From Sphingobium sp. Cam5-1 (lineage in GTDB: Bacteria; Pseudomonadota; Alphaproteobacteria; Sphingomonadales; Sphingomonadaceae), in the NCBI RefSeq assembly GCF_015693305.1, contig NZ_CP065138.1, forward strand, positions 1 to 64,000: DNA of 64,000 nucleotides, read 5' to 3'. The notes under the pieces are model-generated. The model did no database searches. It was given only the letters and a program-made list of their open reading frames with translations, and was not told the DNA's origin. Positions 8,923-18,288 of this stretch are shown here, piece by piece. Each line of letters starts with the position of its first letter. Within the stretch, counting starts at the first letter, position 1. A program made the translations under genes and the position numbers.

Positions 8923-10596
8923 ATGCAGGGCGTGACATTGAAAAGCCGCGCCACTGCCTTCGCCTGCGCCGCGGGGGCGCTGGTGTTCATCCTGTCGCTT
9001 GTGCTTGGGCAGGATCAGGCGGAAGACATCCTGGGCATCGGCAGATCGCTGATCGTAGCGATCCTGTGCGGCACCTTCAGCTGGGCCTCGGCCCGCCAGA
9101 CGGTCGCCACGACCGCGAGCGCCATTGATGTCGCGACTGAAAGGCTGATCGCCGCTGCCCATGGTGATCTGCAATCGTCCGTACCGCCTGAGATCGCCGT
9201 CGAATTGCCCGACCTGTCGGTGGCAATGACCAGCCTGTTCAGTCAGGTCCGCACCAACCTCGACCATGTGCAGACCCTCGCATTGTTTGACCAGGTGACG
9301 GGCCTTGCCAACCGCACCAGCTTTTGCCGACAGGTCGAAAGGCTGCTGGCCGAGCGGGAAGAGTCCTGCGCGGCGGCGCTGCTCTTCATCGACCTCGACG
9401 GCTTCAAGGGGGTGAATGACACGCTGGGCCATGCTGCGGGCGACCAGATCCTAGCCCGGGTTGCGGGCCGTCTTCGCGAAGTTGTCATGGCGCAGGTCAG
9501 TGCTGGCAATAGTGACGCCGTCATTGGCCGCCTCGCGGGTGACGAGTTCACGATGTTCTTCCCCCGCTTGGCCGGTCCCGAGGCTGCGAGCCGGATCGCG
9601 CGCGCTATTCAGTTCGCGCTGAGCGAGCGCTTTGATCTGGGCAGCCAGCATATAGAATTGGGCGCATCAATCGGCATCGCTTGCTACCCCGATCACGGCG
9701 ATACCCTCTCTGCCCTGCTGCGATCCGCCGACATCGCCATGTATCATGCCAAACATCGGGGCCGGAACCGGGCCGAAATGTTCACTGCCGAACTGGCGCT
9801 GGAAGCCGCCGACCGCGCCGAACTGGAGCGGGATTTGTTGCTGGCGCTGCAACGCGATGAGTTTATTCTGGAGTTCCAGCCACAGGTGGAGGCTGTGAGT
9901 GGCCGGGTCGTCACGGCCGAAGCCTTGATCCGCTGGGCACATCCCGAACGTGACATGGTCATGCCGGGCTTCTTCGTGCCTGTCGCGGAGGAAAGCGGCG
10001 CCATTGTGGCGTTGGGCGATTGGGTAATGAGCCGCGTATGCGAAACGGCGGCGCGTTGGTCGAAGGCCGAGATCGGGCAGCGCATCGCGGTCAACATCTC
10101 GTCGCGGGAACTGTCCCAAGCGGATTTCTTCCTGCGGTTGCGGCATGCCATGGCGGCGCATCAGACCCCGCCGCACATGCTGGAGCTGGAAATTTCCGAA
10201 TCGCTGGCGATGGGAATGGACGATCGGGTGTGTGCGCAGTTGAAAGCGCTGCGCGAGGAAGGCGTGCGGATCGCCATCGATGATTTCGGCACCGGTTATT
10301 CCAACCTGTCCCGCCTGAAGGAGCTGCCTGTCGATCGGGTCAAGATCGATCGGAGTTTGGTGCGCGACATCGCCGTATCAGCCGAAGCGCGTACCATTTG
10401 CAGTGCCGTTGTCGGCCTGATCCAGGGGCTGGGCATGGAGGTCGTGGTCGAGGGCGTCGAGTCGGAAGCGCAAATGGAAATGCTGCGCGTTATCGGCTGC
10501 ACGCTGTTCCAGGGATATCATTTCGCCCGACCCACCAGCGAACAGGATTATCTGGCCCGCTTTACACCAAAGGCCATCCAGCGCCGAATGGTTTGA
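8923..10596 (+). CDS. Membrane-bound GGDEF-EAL c-di-GMP turnover protein
   Basis: Two N-terminal membrane segments (about 8-30 and 40-55), a HAMP-like helix pair, a GGDEF domain (about 125-285) and an EAL domain (about 300-550). The diguanylate cyclase active site reads AGDEF rather than GGDEF, a variant still active in some enzymes. The phosphodiesterase part has EAL followed by IRW, the conserved asparagine in VNISSREL, the DDFGTGYS loop and the VVVEGVE glutamate, so c-di-GMP hydrolysis looks intact. The start follows a GGCAGGAGGC ribosome binding site. It converges on dapE, 3 bases apart. Confidence 0.95.
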   Translation: MQGVTLKSRATAFACAAGALVFILSLVLGQDQAEDILGIGRSLIVAILCGTFSWASARQTVATTASAIDVATERLIAAAHGDLQSSVPPEIAVELPDLSVAMTSLFSQVRTNLDHVQTLALFDQVTGLANRTSFCRQVERLLAEREESCAAALLFIDLDGFKGVNDTLGHAAGDQILARVAGRLREVVMAQVSAGNSDAVIGRLAGDEFTMFFPRLAGPEAASRIARAIQFALSERFDLGSQHIELGASIGIACYPDHGDTLSALLRSADIAMYHAKHRGRNRAEMFTAELALEAADRAELERDLLLALQRDEFILEFQPQVEAVSGRVVTAEALIRWAHPERDMVMPGFFVPVAEESGAIVALGDWVMSRVCETAARWSKAEIGQRIAVNISSRELSQADFFLRLRHAMAAHQTPPHMLELEISESLAMGMDDRVCAQLKALREEGVRIAIDDFGTGYSNLSRLKELPVDRVKIDRSLVRDIAVSAEARTICSAVVGLIQGLGMEVVVEGVESEAQMEMLRVIGCTLFQGYHFARPTSEQDYLARFTPKAIQRRMV

Positions 10597-10599
10597 AGG

Positions 10600-11742
10600 T
10601 CAGGCCGCTAACGCCCGGCGGACAATAAGCGCGTATATGCGCGTCAGATCTTGCAGGTCCTGCACGGCGACTGCCTCATCCAGCTTGTGCATCGTCGCAT
10701 TGTTCAAACCGAATTCGACCACGGGGCAGAGGCGCGAGAGGAAGCGCGCGTCCGAAGTGCCGCCTGTGGTGGAAAGTTCCGCTTCCACTCCGGTCACCTC
10801 CCTGATCGCTCCTGCGACAAGGCTGGACAAGGCTCCGGGTTCGGTCAGGAATGGTTCGCCGCTGATCTTTGCGGTGACGGTGCCGCCCTCCGCTGCGGCG
10901 ATCGCGTTGATCCGTTCAATCAACTGCGCGCCACTATGTCGATCATTGAAGCGGATGGAGATGCGCGCATTTGCTGCGGCTGGAATGACATTGGTTGCGG
11001 CGTTGCCGACTTCCAGGTCCGTGATTTCGATATTGCTTGGCTGAAACCAGTCGGTGCCTTCGTCCAGCACCACGGCATCTATGGCGGCAAGAATGCGAAC
11101 GAGCCGTGGCACGGGATTGTCGGCCAGATGCGGATAGGCGACATGCCCCTGCACCCCTTCCACGCGGAGCCACATGTTCACCGATCCGCGTCGGCCCACC
11201 TTGATGACGTCACCCAGCCGTTGGGACGAGGTAGGCTCGCCAACCAGGCAGAGGTCGGGCCGCAGTCCATGAGCAGCCATGCGATCCATGAGCGCCAGCG
11301 TACCAAAAACCGCAGGACCTTCTTCGTCGCCAGTGATGATCAGGCTGACCGTACCCGGCAAATCTTCCGGAATGCTGGCGAGCGCGGCGACGAATGCAGC
11401 GATCGATCCCTTCATATCAACCGCGCCGCGACCGTAGAGCAGGTCGCCGCGAAGCTCGGGCGTGAATGGGTTGCTTGTCCAGCCATCCCCGGGCGGCACG
11501 ACGTCAAGATGCCCGGCAAAGGCGAAGTGCGGACCCGCGCCGGTTGTCCGCCAGGCGAGCATATTTTCGACCGGACCGTCGGGCTGCTCCCCCACAATAA
11601 AGCGATCGACCGTGAAGCCGAGCGGAACCAGCATCGCTTCCAGGACGGCAAAAACCTCACCCCGCGCGGGCGTTACCGAAGGACATGCAATCAGCTTTCG
11701 TGCTATGTCCACTGTGTCGGCATTGGTGCTGGTCATGCTCAT
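10600..11742 (-). CDS. dapE: Succinyl-diaminopimelate desuccinylase
   Basis: Zinc-dependent M20 peptidase-family enzyme of the succinylase branch of lysine/meso-diaminopimelate synthesis. The 380-residue protein has the metal ligands expected of DapE: GHLDVV (His), AVDMKG (bridging Asp), TGDEEGP (catalytic and ligand Glu), LVGEPT and the C-terminal NNATMHKLDE histidine. The sequence around the first zinc ligand (FAGHLDVVPPGD) favours DapE over ArgE. Transcribed away from the cupin gene, with only about 50 bases between the two starts. Confidence 0.94.
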   Translation of the reverse strand: MSMTSTNADTVDIARKLIACPSVTPARGEVFAVLEAMLVPLGFTVDRFIVGEQPDGPVENMLAWRTTGAGPHFAFAGHLDVVPPGDGWTSNPFTPELRGDLLYGRGAVDMKGSIAAFVAALASIPEDLPGTVSLIITGDEEGPAVFGTLALMDRMAAHGLRPDLCLVGEPTSSQRLGDVIKVGRRGSVNMWLRVEGVQGHVAYPHLADNPVPRLVRILAAIDAVVLDEGTDWFQPSNIEITDLEVGNAATNVIPAAANARISIRFNDRHSGAQLIERINAIAAAEGGTVTAKISGEPFLTEPGALSSLVAGAIREVTGVEAELSTTGGTSDARFLSRLCPVVEFGLNNATMHKLDEAVAVQDLQDLTRIYALIVRRALAA

Positions 11743-11792
11743 GAGGCTGCGTTAGCGAAAGCCGAGCGCCTTTGCCAGCGGAGGAAGAGATC

Positions 11793-12236
11793 ATGCCCAA
11801 GATCGATCTTGCAGCTATAGAGCAGAACAACAGGACCGGTTATCCGGCACCCTATTCTGGGGCAGTCGATGGACGCTGGGTCCGAAAGCTCGGCCATGGT
11901 TGCGGGCTCGCCGATTTTGGCATCAGTCATGTAATATTGAAGCCAGGCGCGGCTTCATCGCAGCGGCACTGGCATGAGGACGAAGATGAATTCGTCGTCA
12001 TGCTGAGCGGGCAGGCCGTGCTGATCGAAGAGGAAGGTCGCTTTTCGATGCAGGCAGGGGACATGGCAGCTTTTCCCAAGGGAGAGCCGAACGGGCACCA
12101 GTTGATCAATGAAAGCGATGGCGATTGCGAGTTCCTGGCTTTCGGGCGGGTGCCGCAGGGAGACGCGCATTATCCTGACATTGATTTGCGATGGTCGATG
12201 GGAAGCTATCGGCGCAAGGATGGGAGCGCTTTTTGA
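11793..12236 (+). CDS. Cupin domain protein
   Basis: Small (147 residues) single-domain cupin. The two cupin motifs are visible: QRHWHEDEDEFVVMLSG (about 56-72), with the usual His/His/Glu metal ligands, and FPKGEPNGHQL (about 92-102). Substrate is unknown. The ATG at 11793 follows a GAGGAAG ribosome binding site; an earlier in-frame TTG does not. Its stop overlaps the first possible start of the S66 peptidase gene, so the two are probably one transcript. Confidence 0.82.
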   Translation: MPKIDLAAIEQNNRTGYPAPYSGAVDGRWVRKLGHGCGLADFGISHVILKPGAASSQRHWHEDEDEFVVMLSGQAVLIEEEGRFSMQAGDMAAFPKGEPNGHQLINESDGDCEFLAFGRVPQGDAHYPDIDLRWSMGSYRRKDGSAF

Positions 12237-13267
12237 GCGGCTATCCGGGCTTCGATAGGCGGATGATGCTGGCGGGCATGGGGACCGCCCTGTTGGCCGC
12301 CAAGGCGCCTGCTTCTGCCCTCATCAAGCCGCCACGCTTGCGTCCGGGCGATGTTGTGGGGCTGGTTGAGCCCGCGGGCTTTACGGATGACATGTTCGAT
12401 CTGGCTGTCGTGCGGGAAACGATATTGGCGATGGGGTTGAAGCCCAAGCCTGCCCGGCATCTGGTCGAACGATATGGCTATCTGGCAGGCAAGGACGAGG
12501 ACCGGGCCGCCGATGTGAACGCGATGTTCGCCGATCCGGAGGTCCGGGCCGTGTTTGCTGTTCGCGGCGGATGGGGATGCGCGCGCATCCTGCCTTATCT
12601 GGACTTTGCAACGATTCGCGCGAACCCCAAACTGCTGATCGGATTCAGCGACATAACAGCGTTACACATGGCTTTTGCGGCGCGAGCGGGTTTTACGACG
12701 ATACATGGACCCAATGCCGCAAGCAGCTGGCCGCAATTCAGCTGGGATGCCTTTCGCGCAATTGCCTTTAAAGGTGCCACACCGACCTTGATCAACCCGC
12801 AGCCCAAGGAGGACCGGCTGGTTCCATTGGGCGGGCGCATTCGGACCTTTGGCGCAGGGCGGGCCAGCGGGCGACTGCTGGGCGGCAATCTGACCGTGCT
12901 GGCGGCCATGATGGGCACGGGCTGGCTACCTGACTTTGCGGGTGCCATCCTGTTTCTGGAGGATGTGGATGAGGCACCCTGCCGGATCGACCGGATGCTG
13001 ACCCAGCTGTCGCAGGCAGGCGTCCTGGGCAAGGTGGCGGGCGTGGTATTTGGCCAATGCACAAGCTGTGGCGCACGGGAGCCGTCCTATGGCGGTTTCA
13101 CCTTGTCGCAAGTGCTACAGCAGCATTTCGGCCCCCTTGGCGTTCCCGCGTTTCAAGGCGCTGCCATAGGTCATGTCGCGAGCCAGTTCAGCCTGCCGTT
13201 GGGCGTGCGCGCTGAAATTGATGCTGATGCGGGGAGTATCCGTTTGCTGGAGGCGGCGGTCAGCTGA
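12233..13267 (+). CDS. LD-carboxypeptidase-like S66 family serine peptidase
   Basis: The S66 family cleaves L,D bonds in muropeptides (LdcA) or acts on microcins (MccF). The 344-residue product has the nucleophile motif GFSDIT near residue 140, the LEDVDE glutamate near 245 and a C-terminal GHVASQF histidine near 316, the Ser-Glu-His set of the family. It begins with a twin-arginine-like leader (DRRMMLAGMG, then an alanine-rich stretch), suggesting export by Tat. The chosen TTG start overlaps the cupin stop (TTGA); an ATG at 12191, inside the cupin gene, and one at 12263 are alternatives. Confidence 0.85.
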   Translation: MSGYPGFDRRMMLAGMGTALLAAKAPASALIKPPRLRPGDVVGLVEPAGFTDDMFDLAVVRETILAMGLKPKPARHLVERYGYLAGKDEDRAADVNAMFADPEVRAVFAVRGGWGCARILPYLDFATIRANPKLLIGFSDITALHMAFAARAGFTTIHGPNAASSWPQFSWDAFRAIAFKGATPTLINPQPKEDRLVPLGGRIRTFGAGRASGRLLGGNLTVLAAMMGTGWLPDFAGAILFLEDVDEAPCRIDRMLTQLSQAGVLGKVAGVVFGQCTSCGAREPSYGGFTLSQVLQQHFGPLGVPAFQGAAIGHVASQFSLPLGVRAEIDADAGSIRLLEAAVS

Positions 13268-13272
13268 GGATT

Positions 13273-13632
13273 TCAGTCCGCCTCGTCCGAGGGACGGATG
13301 TAAGCTCCGCGTCCATCGGGCGGGATCAGTTCGTTGCCCTGGATGGTCAGCGTCAGCACATTGAAACCGGGCTGCGGCACGTCTTTCGTCGGTTCGGCCA
13401 GCAGCCGGACGGTGTCATCCACCTCCTGCCAGCGTCCTTCGGCGAAAAGATCCAGAGCGCCATAGACGAGATACCATTGAAACCGCCCGTCCGGCCGGAG
13501 CATGAGTTCAGATCCGGTTTCCATGACACCACGAAGATAATAATGGCCCGCACGCTGAGTGGGCGCAGGCTCTGCCAAGGCTGGTGTGGCGAAGAAGGCC
13601 ACCAGCGGTAGGAAGGGTGCGATCAGCCGCAT
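13273..13632 (-). CDS. Secreted hypothetical protein
   Basis: The 119-residue product has a clean signal peptide (MRLIAPFLPLVAFFATPALA, cleavage near residue 20). The mature part reads like a small beta-rich domain: AGHYYLRGVMETGSELML, then RFQWYLVYGALDLFAEGRW. The pattern resembles lipocalin-like small proteins in which a stimulus-free barrel is implied, but no family is recognised. It sits between the S66 peptidase (convergent, 5 bases away) and the HExxH protein on the same strand. Confidence 0.6.
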   Translation of the reverse strand: MRLIAPFLPLVAFFATPALAEPAPTQRAGHYYLRGVMETGSELMLRPDGRFQWYLVYGALDLFAEGRWQEVDDTVRLLAEPTKDVPQPGFNVLTLTIQGNELIPPDGRGAYIRPSDEAD

Positions 13633-13677
13633 GCGGGCCAAGATAACAGATTTTGGCGGAGAAAACCTGTCGTACGA

Positions 13678-14142
13678 CTAGGCCAGGCTGAAGGGGAGTA
13701 GCTCTTCATAGACATGCAGCGGTGGCTTCCCCTCCACGCGTGCGCCTTTCAGCATCAGAAACGCATGGCGAACGATTTCCGCCTGTTGTTCAAGTCCATA
13801 GCGTTGGAACGGCCGCCCCGGCATGATGTCGTAACCATAGCGGCAGAAGGGGTGACGCATCAGCGGCAGATACCATTTTCCGCCCCTTTGCGCCTGCCAG
13901 ACATGGGTCATCTCGTGGATGAAATGGCCCTGCAAGTGCAGCCCCTGGTCGCAGAAATCCGCGCAGAAGAGGCCGCTCTTGGGGTTGAACCAGAGATGGC
14001 CGTCCGGTGACATCGTCACGCGGGCGGGCTGAAGCGGCCACCATTTGCGGTTATGTGCCAGTACCCGATCATAGGCGATTGCATCGCCGAACACTGATCG
14101 GGCGAGCGTGACTTCTCCCGAGGTCAGGGGTCGGCTCGTCAA
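13678..14142 (-). CDS. Small HExxH (metallopeptidase-like) protein, vgr-related type
   Basis: The 154-residue protein carries HFIHEMTHVWQ near residue 97, a textbook HExxH zinc-binding helix, followed about 35 residues later by RYGLEQQAEIV, which could supply the third ligand. This resembles DUF4157-like putative metallopeptidases, and sphingomonad homologues are often labelled 'vgr related protein' without functional evidence. There is no signal peptide. It lies 3 bases downstream of the copper-chaperone gene on the same strand, so the two may be co-transcribed. Peptidase activity is an inference. Confidence 0.65.
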   Translation of the reverse strand: MTSRPLTSGEVTLARSVFGDAIAYDRVLAHNRKWWPLQPARVTMSPDGHLWFNPKSGLFCADFCDQGLHLQGHFIHEMTHVWQAQRGGKWYLPLMRHPFCRYGYDIMPGRPFQRYGLEQQAEIVRHAFLMLKGARVEGKPPLHVYEELLPFSLA

Positions 14143-14145
14143 AGC

Positions 14146-14604
14146 TTATTTGGCTCCCCCGGCTTTGGGAGCTGGCGCTGCGGGCTTCTGGATCGCGGCA
14201 TCGACCAGCAGGCGGTCGCCATTGGCGAGGAGGAAGGTCAGCGTCATCTTGCCCCGGTTGATAGCCGTATCATTGACTCCCCAGATCATCAAATGCTTGC
14301 CGCCGGGCGCGAAGGCGACTTTCGACTTGGCGGGAATGTCGACTGAATCGACCTTCTGCATCATCATCATGCCGTTATGATCCATGCTCTCATGCATCTC
14401 TACCTTAAGCGCGTAATCGGTGAGCACGCCGCGTAGTTGCGTCGCTGCATCACCGCCATGCACCACGAAATATCCAGCCGATGGCGTGTCCTTGTTGGGG
14501 CTGAGGCGGACCCAGGCCTGGTCGATATAGGTCGGTGCAGGATCGCCGCATGCCGCAAGCGTGAAAGGGGCAGCAAGGGCAAAGAGGCTGAAGAGTGCGC
14601 GCAT
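14146..14604 (-). CDS. PCu(A)C-type periplasmic copper chaperone lipoprotein
   Basis: The protein of 152 residues has a signal peptide and lipobox LAAC (about residue 18), then a PCu(A)C (DUF461) domain. The copper-binding set is visible: EMHESM near 70, a run of methionines (GMMMMQ), and GGKHLMIWG near 105, matching the family pattern H(M)x~10Mx~21HxM. Such proteins pass Cu(I) to the CuA centre of cytochrome oxidase. An alanine/proline-rich tail follows. The start at 14604 is preferred because the signal peptide begins there; an in-frame start at 14673 would bury it. Confidence 0.87.
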   Translation of the reverse strand: MRALFSLFALAAPFTLAACGDPAPTYIDQAWVRLSPNKDTPSAGYFVVHGGDAATQLRGVLTDYALKVEMHESMDHNGMMMMQKVDSVDIPAKSKVAFAPGGKHLMIWGVNDTAINRGKMTLTFLLANGDRLLVDAAIQKPAAPAPKAGGAK

Positions 14605-14663
14605 CAGGAGGCTTTCGTGACTGTCTCGTTTCCGGTCGGTTGTTACGGTAATCGCCCGCGCTT

Positions 14664-14691
14664 CTTGTGCCAAGAAAGATCACGCCTATAT
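14664..14691 (+). promoter_or_regulatory. Putative heat-shock (RpoH) promoter of dnaK
   Basis: CTTG at 14664-14667 and CCTATAT at 14685-14691 are separated by 17 bases, matching the alphaproteobacterial RpoH pattern CTTG-N17-CYTATNT. The predicted start of transcription is near 14698, giving an 80-base leader before the dnaK start at 14778, which has an AAGAGGA ribosome binding site. Confidence 0.55.
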
Positions 14692-14777
14692 CCCATCCGC
14701 AAACGGCCTTGCCTTGGCGCTTTCGTGAGGTATGGGGCCGTCAACCGCTGAATGAAATTGGGGTTTAAGAGGACAAG

Positions 14778-16676
14778 ATGGGAAAAGTAATCGGCATTGA
14801 CCTTGGCACCACCAACAGCTGCGTGGCTGTAATGGATGGCGGCAAGCCCAAAGTGATCGAAAATGCGGAAGGCGCGCGCACCACGCCGTCGATCGTTGCC
14901 TTCACCAAGGATGGCGAGCGCCTGATCGGTCAGCCTGCCAAGCGCCAGGCCGTCACCAATCCGGACAACACGATTTTCGCGGTGAAGCGCCTGATCGGCC
15001 GCCGTTTCGATGATCCGACCACCAAGAAGGACATGGAGCTTGTCCCCTATCACATCGTGAAGGGTGGCAATGGCGACGCATGGGTCCAGGCGGGCGGCAA
15101 GGATTATTCGCCTTCGCAGATTTCTGCCTTCACGCTTCAGAAGATGAAGGAAACCGCCGAGAGCTATCTCGGCGAGACGGTCACTCAGGCGGTCATCACC
15201 GTTCCGGCCTACTTCAACGACGCCCAGCGTCAGGCGACCAAGGACGCCGGCCAGATCGCGGGCCTGGAAGTGCTGCGCATTATCAACGAACCGACTGCGG
15301 CTGCGCTGGCCTATGGCCTCGACAAGCAGGACGGCAAGACTATCGCCGTCTATGACCTTGGCGGCGGCACCTTCGACATCTCGATCCTCGAAATCGGCGA
15401 CGGCGTGTTCGAAGTGAAGTCCACCAACGGTGACACCTTCCTGGGCGGCGAGGATTTCGACGCGAAGCTGGTCGAATATCTGGCCGAGGGCTTCAAGAAG
15501 GATGAGGGCATCGACCTCACCAAGGACAAGCTGGCGCTCCAGCGTCTGAAGGAAGCGGCCGAAAAGGCGAAGATCGAACTGTCCTCAGCGCAATCGACCG
15601 AAGTCAACCTGCCCTTCATCACCGCCGACCAGAATGGTCCCAAGCATCTGGTGAAGAACATCACCCGCGCCGATCTGGAACGTCTGGTGACGGACCTCAT
15701 CAAGCGCACCATGGACCCGTGCAAGAAGGCGCTGGCCGATGCTGGCATCTCCGCCAGCGAGATCAGCGAAGTGGTGCTGGTGGGCGGCATGACCCGCATG
15801 CCCAAGGTGCGAGAGGCCGTGAAGGAATTTTTCGGCAAGGAACCGCACACCGGCGTGAACCCTGACGAAGTCGTCGCCATGGGCGCGGCAATTCAGGCGG
15901 GCGTGCTGCAGGGCGACGTCAAGGATGTGCTGCTGCTCGACGTGACTCCGCTGTCGCTCGGTATCGAAACGCTGGGCGGCGTGTTCACGCGCATGATCGA
16001 CCGCAACACCACCATCCCGGCCAAGAAGTCGCAGGTCTACTCCACCGCCGACGACAATCAGCAGGCGGTGACGATCCGCGTGTTCCAGGGCGAGCGTGAA
16101 ATGGCGGCGGACAACAAGCTGCTCGGCCAGTTCGATCTGGTCGGCATCCCGCCCGCGCCGCGCGGCGTGCCGCAGATCGAGGTCACCTTCGACATCGACG
16201 CCAACGGCCTGGTCAACGTCCATGCCAAGGACAAGGGCACGGGCAAGGAGCAGCAGATTCGTATCCAGGCTTCGGGCGGTTTGTCCGATGCCGACATCGA
16301 ACAGATGGTCAAGGACGCCGAACGCTTTGCTGACGAGGACAAGAAGCGGCGCGAAGGCGCAGAGGCGAAGAACAATGCCGAAAGCCTGATCCACACCACT
16401 GAACAGCAGCTCAATGAGCATGGCGACAAGGTAGATGCTGGCCTGAAGTCCGAGATCGAAACCGCGATCGCCGCGACCAAGTCTGCTGTGGAAGGCGGCG
16501 ACGCCGAAGCGATGAAGGCCAAGGCACAGGAACTCGCCCAGGTCGCGATGAAGCTCGGCCAGGCGATTTACGAGAAGGAACAGGCTCAGGCCTCGGCTCC
16601 GGGCGCTGAAGCTCCGAAGGCTGATGACGATGTCGTGGACGCCGAGTTTTCGGAAGTAGACGACAACAAGGCATAA
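14778..16676 (+). CDS. dnaK: Chaperone protein DnaK (Hsp70)
   Basis: ATP-driven Hsp70 chaperone. The 632-residue product has the actin-like ATPase domain with [12 protein letters not shown] at 6-17, the second phosphate loop YDLGGGTFD near 193 and [10 protein letters not shown] near 335, then the substrate-binding domain ([17 protein letters not shown] near 387) and a helical lid with an alanine-rich tail ending in an acidic stretch. Length is normal. dnaJ follows 98 bases downstream, with a palindromic repeat between the two. Confidence 0.98.
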   Translation: MGKVIGIDLGTTNSCVAVMDGGKPKVIENAEGARTTPSIVAFTKDGERLIGQPAKRQAVTNPDNTIFAVKRLIGRRFDDPTTKKDMELVPYHIVKGGNGDAWVQAGGKDYSPSQISAFTLQKMKETAESYLGETVTQAVITVPAYFNDAQRQATKDAGQIAGLEVLRIINEPTAAALAYGLDKQDGKTIAVYDLGGGTFDISILEIGDGVFEVKSTNGDTFLGGEDFDAKLVEYLAEGFKKDEGIDLTKDKLALQRLKEAAEKAKIELSSAQSTEVNLPFITADQNGPKHLVKNITRADLERLVTDLIKRTMDPCKKALADAGISASEISEVVLVGGMTRMPKVREAVKEFFGKEPHTGVNPDEVVAMGAAIQAGVLQGDVKDVLLLDVTPLSLGIETLGGVFTRMIDRNTTIPAKKSQVYSTADDNQQAVTIRVFQGEREMAADNKLLGQFDLVGIPPAPRGVPQIEVTFDIDANGLVNVHAKDKGTGKEQQIRIQASGGLSDADIEQMVKDAERFADEDKKRREGAEAKNNAESLIHTTEQQLNEHGDKVDAGLKSEIETAIAATKSAVEGGDAEAMKAKAQELAQVAMKLGQAIYEKEQAQASAPGAEAPKADDDVVDAEFSEVDDNKA

Positions 16677-16689
16677 GGCCCGATGAAAC

Positions 16690-16753
16690 GGTTCTCGACT
16701 TCGCTCGAACCGAACGGTTATGGTAGCCGTTCGTGCCGGGCGAAGCCGAGGGA
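16690..16753. repeat. Palindromic repeat, TTCGAGCGAAGTCGAGAA family, copy 1 (degenerate right arm)
   Basis: The left arm is TTCTCGACTTCGCTCGAA followed by CCGAACGG (16692-16717), and the right arm begins CCGTTCG at 16728 and carries GCGAAG and CGAG in register. About 20 of 26 positions pair. The right arm is more diverged than in the copies at 54031 and 62033. It lies between dnaK and dnaJ, within the likely transcript. Confidence 0.75.
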
Positions 16754-16774
16754 CGTGCGCGCGCCGGGGGCGAA

Positions 16775-17914
16775 ATGAGTAGCGAATTGGACTATTACGA
16801 ATTGCTCGAGGTCGAGCGCTCGGCAGACGCAGGCACGATCAAGAGCGCCTATCGCAAGCTAGCGATGAAATATCACCCGGATAAGACCGGGGGATGCAGC
16901 GACGGCGAGGCCAAGTTCAAGGCCGTCTCCGAAGCCTATGAGTGCCTGAAGGACCCGCAAAAGCGCGCAGCTTACGACCGTTATGGCCACGCTGCCTATA
17001 CCAACGCCCAGAATGGCGGCGGTGGCGGCGGCTTCAACGGGCGCGGCGGCGCGGGCGGCTTTTCCGACCTTGGCGATATTTTCGAGACGATCTTCGGCCA
17101 GAGCGGCTTTGGCGGCGGCGGCCGTCAGACGCAGCGGCGCGGCGCGGACTTGCGCTACGACATGGAGATCACGCTCGACGAAGCCTATCATGGCAAGAAG
17201 ACCGAGATAGAGATCGAAGTCTCCGCCTCCTGCGAAAGCTGCGACGGATCGGGTGCGCAGCCCGGCACCGGCGTCAAGACCTGCGGCACCTGCGGCGGTC
17301 ATGGCCAGGTACGGGCGCAGCAGGGCTTCTTCGTGGTGGAGCGCACTTGCCCCGGTTGCCACGGTGCTGGCCAGGTGATCGAGAGCCCCTGCCGCAGCTG
17401 TCGCGGCGAAGGCCGCGTGGACAAGCCCAAGACGCTGTCCGTCAACATCCCGGCTGGCGTCGATGAAGGCACCCGCATCCGCCTATCGGGCGAAGGCGAA
17501 GCAGGCGCGCGCGGCGCACCTGCGGGCGACCTCTACATCTTCCTGCATGTGAAGCGGCACACACTCTTCGAACGCGACGGCACGACGCTCTTCTGCCGCG
17601 CACCGGTCAGCTTCACCACGGCGGCACTCGGCGGTTGCATCGAAGTGCCCGGCCTCGACGGCCAGCGGCATGAGATCAAGATCCCGAGCGGCATCCAATC
17701 GGGCAAGCAAATCCGTCAGCGCGGCGCGGGCATGCCGGTGCTGAACGGGCGAGGGCAGGGTGACCTCGTCATCCAGGTCGATGTCGAAACCCCGACCCGC
17801 CTCTCCGCCAAGCAGAAGGAACTGCTCGAAGCCTTCCGCGAAACGGAAACCGGCGAGGAATGCCCACAGTCGACAGGCTTCTTCAGCAAGCTCAAGGAAT
17901 TGTGGGGCGACTGA
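16775..17914 (+). CDS. dnaJ: Chaperone protein DnaJ (Hsp40)
   Basis: Co-chaperone that delivers substrates to DnaK and stimulates its ATPase. The 379-residue product starts with a J domain ([16 protein letters not shown] motif in YHPDKTGG near residue 34), a glycine/phenylalanine-rich linker (about 77-115), four CxxCxGxG zinc repeats ([32 protein letters not shown]) and two C-terminal barrel domains. The ATG at 16775 is chosen because it begins directly at the J domain; an upstream in-frame GTG at 16733 lies in the repeat. Confidence 0.97.
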   Translation: MSSELDYYELLEVERSADAGTIKSAYRKLAMKYHPDKTGGCSDGEAKFKAVSEAYECLKDPQKRAAYDRYGHAAYTNAQNGGGGGGFNGRGGAGGFSDLGDIFETIFGQSGFGGGGRQTQRRGADLRYDMEITLDEAYHGKKTEIEIEVSASCESCDGSGAQPGTGVKTCGTCGGHGQVRAQQGFFVVERTCPGCHGAGQVIESPCRSCRGEGRVDKPKTLSVNIPAGVDEGTRIRLSGEGEAGARGAPAGDLYIFLHVKRHTLFERDGTTLFCRAPVSFTTAALGGCIEVPGLDGQRHEIKIPSGIQSGKQIRQRGAGMPVLNGRGQGDLVIQVDVETPTRLSAKQKELLEAFRETETGEECPQSTGFFSKLKELWGD

Positions 17915-18288
17915 GCGATCTAACCGCTGAGTTGGTGACGGGCCGGGCGCAGGACAAACTGCCCCGGCTTTTATATTTCAGGCTCTTTATACGGCCGATT
18001 CGCTACCAGCATTGCACCGAACCAAGTGGCTCGTTCTGACAGGGCGAACAGATATTTTCGGTTGAAGGCGACCAGACGCGGACCTTCCCCAAATCGTCCT
18101 TGCGCGAAGCGTGGGGAGGATTTCAATGTCCGCTCGCCCCTCTCAGCCCCTCAGACAAAGCACAATCTGCTGACAGGCCGCCACATCGCAAAAAGGCATC
18201 AAAAAACACACGTTTACGTACGATTTTGTCTCTGCTAGGATCCCTGCCGCACACTGGGGCGATAAAGCCCCGGCACAGGGGGATGAGG
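17915..18288. other. Intergenic region dnaJ to sterol-desaturase gene (374 bp)
   Basis: No gene was found here. It holds the dnaJ terminator at its left end, a few AT-rich patches (for example around 18195-18230, CACGTTTACGTACGATTTTG) where the promoter of the next gene is expected, and a short hairpin GGGGC-gataaa-GCCCC at 18256-18271 just before the ribosome binding site of the gene at 18289. No tRNA or known riboswitch was recognised. Confidence 0.5.
17942..17973 (+). terminator. Rho-independent terminator after dnaJ
   Basis: The stem GCCGGGCGCAG / CTGCCCCGGC, with one bulge and a 6-base loop, is followed by TTTTAT. It lies 28 bases after the dnaJ stop codon. Confidence 0.65.

Noticed and set aside
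8923-10596. GGDEF domain as inactive pseudo-domain
   Set aside because: AGDEF is a known working variant of the GGDEF site, so loss of cyclase activity cannot be claimed from this residue alone.
18026-18238. Small open frame in the dnaJ to desaturase gap
   Set aside because: The 70-codon frame has no ribosome binding site, hydrophobic segment or similarity to a known family.
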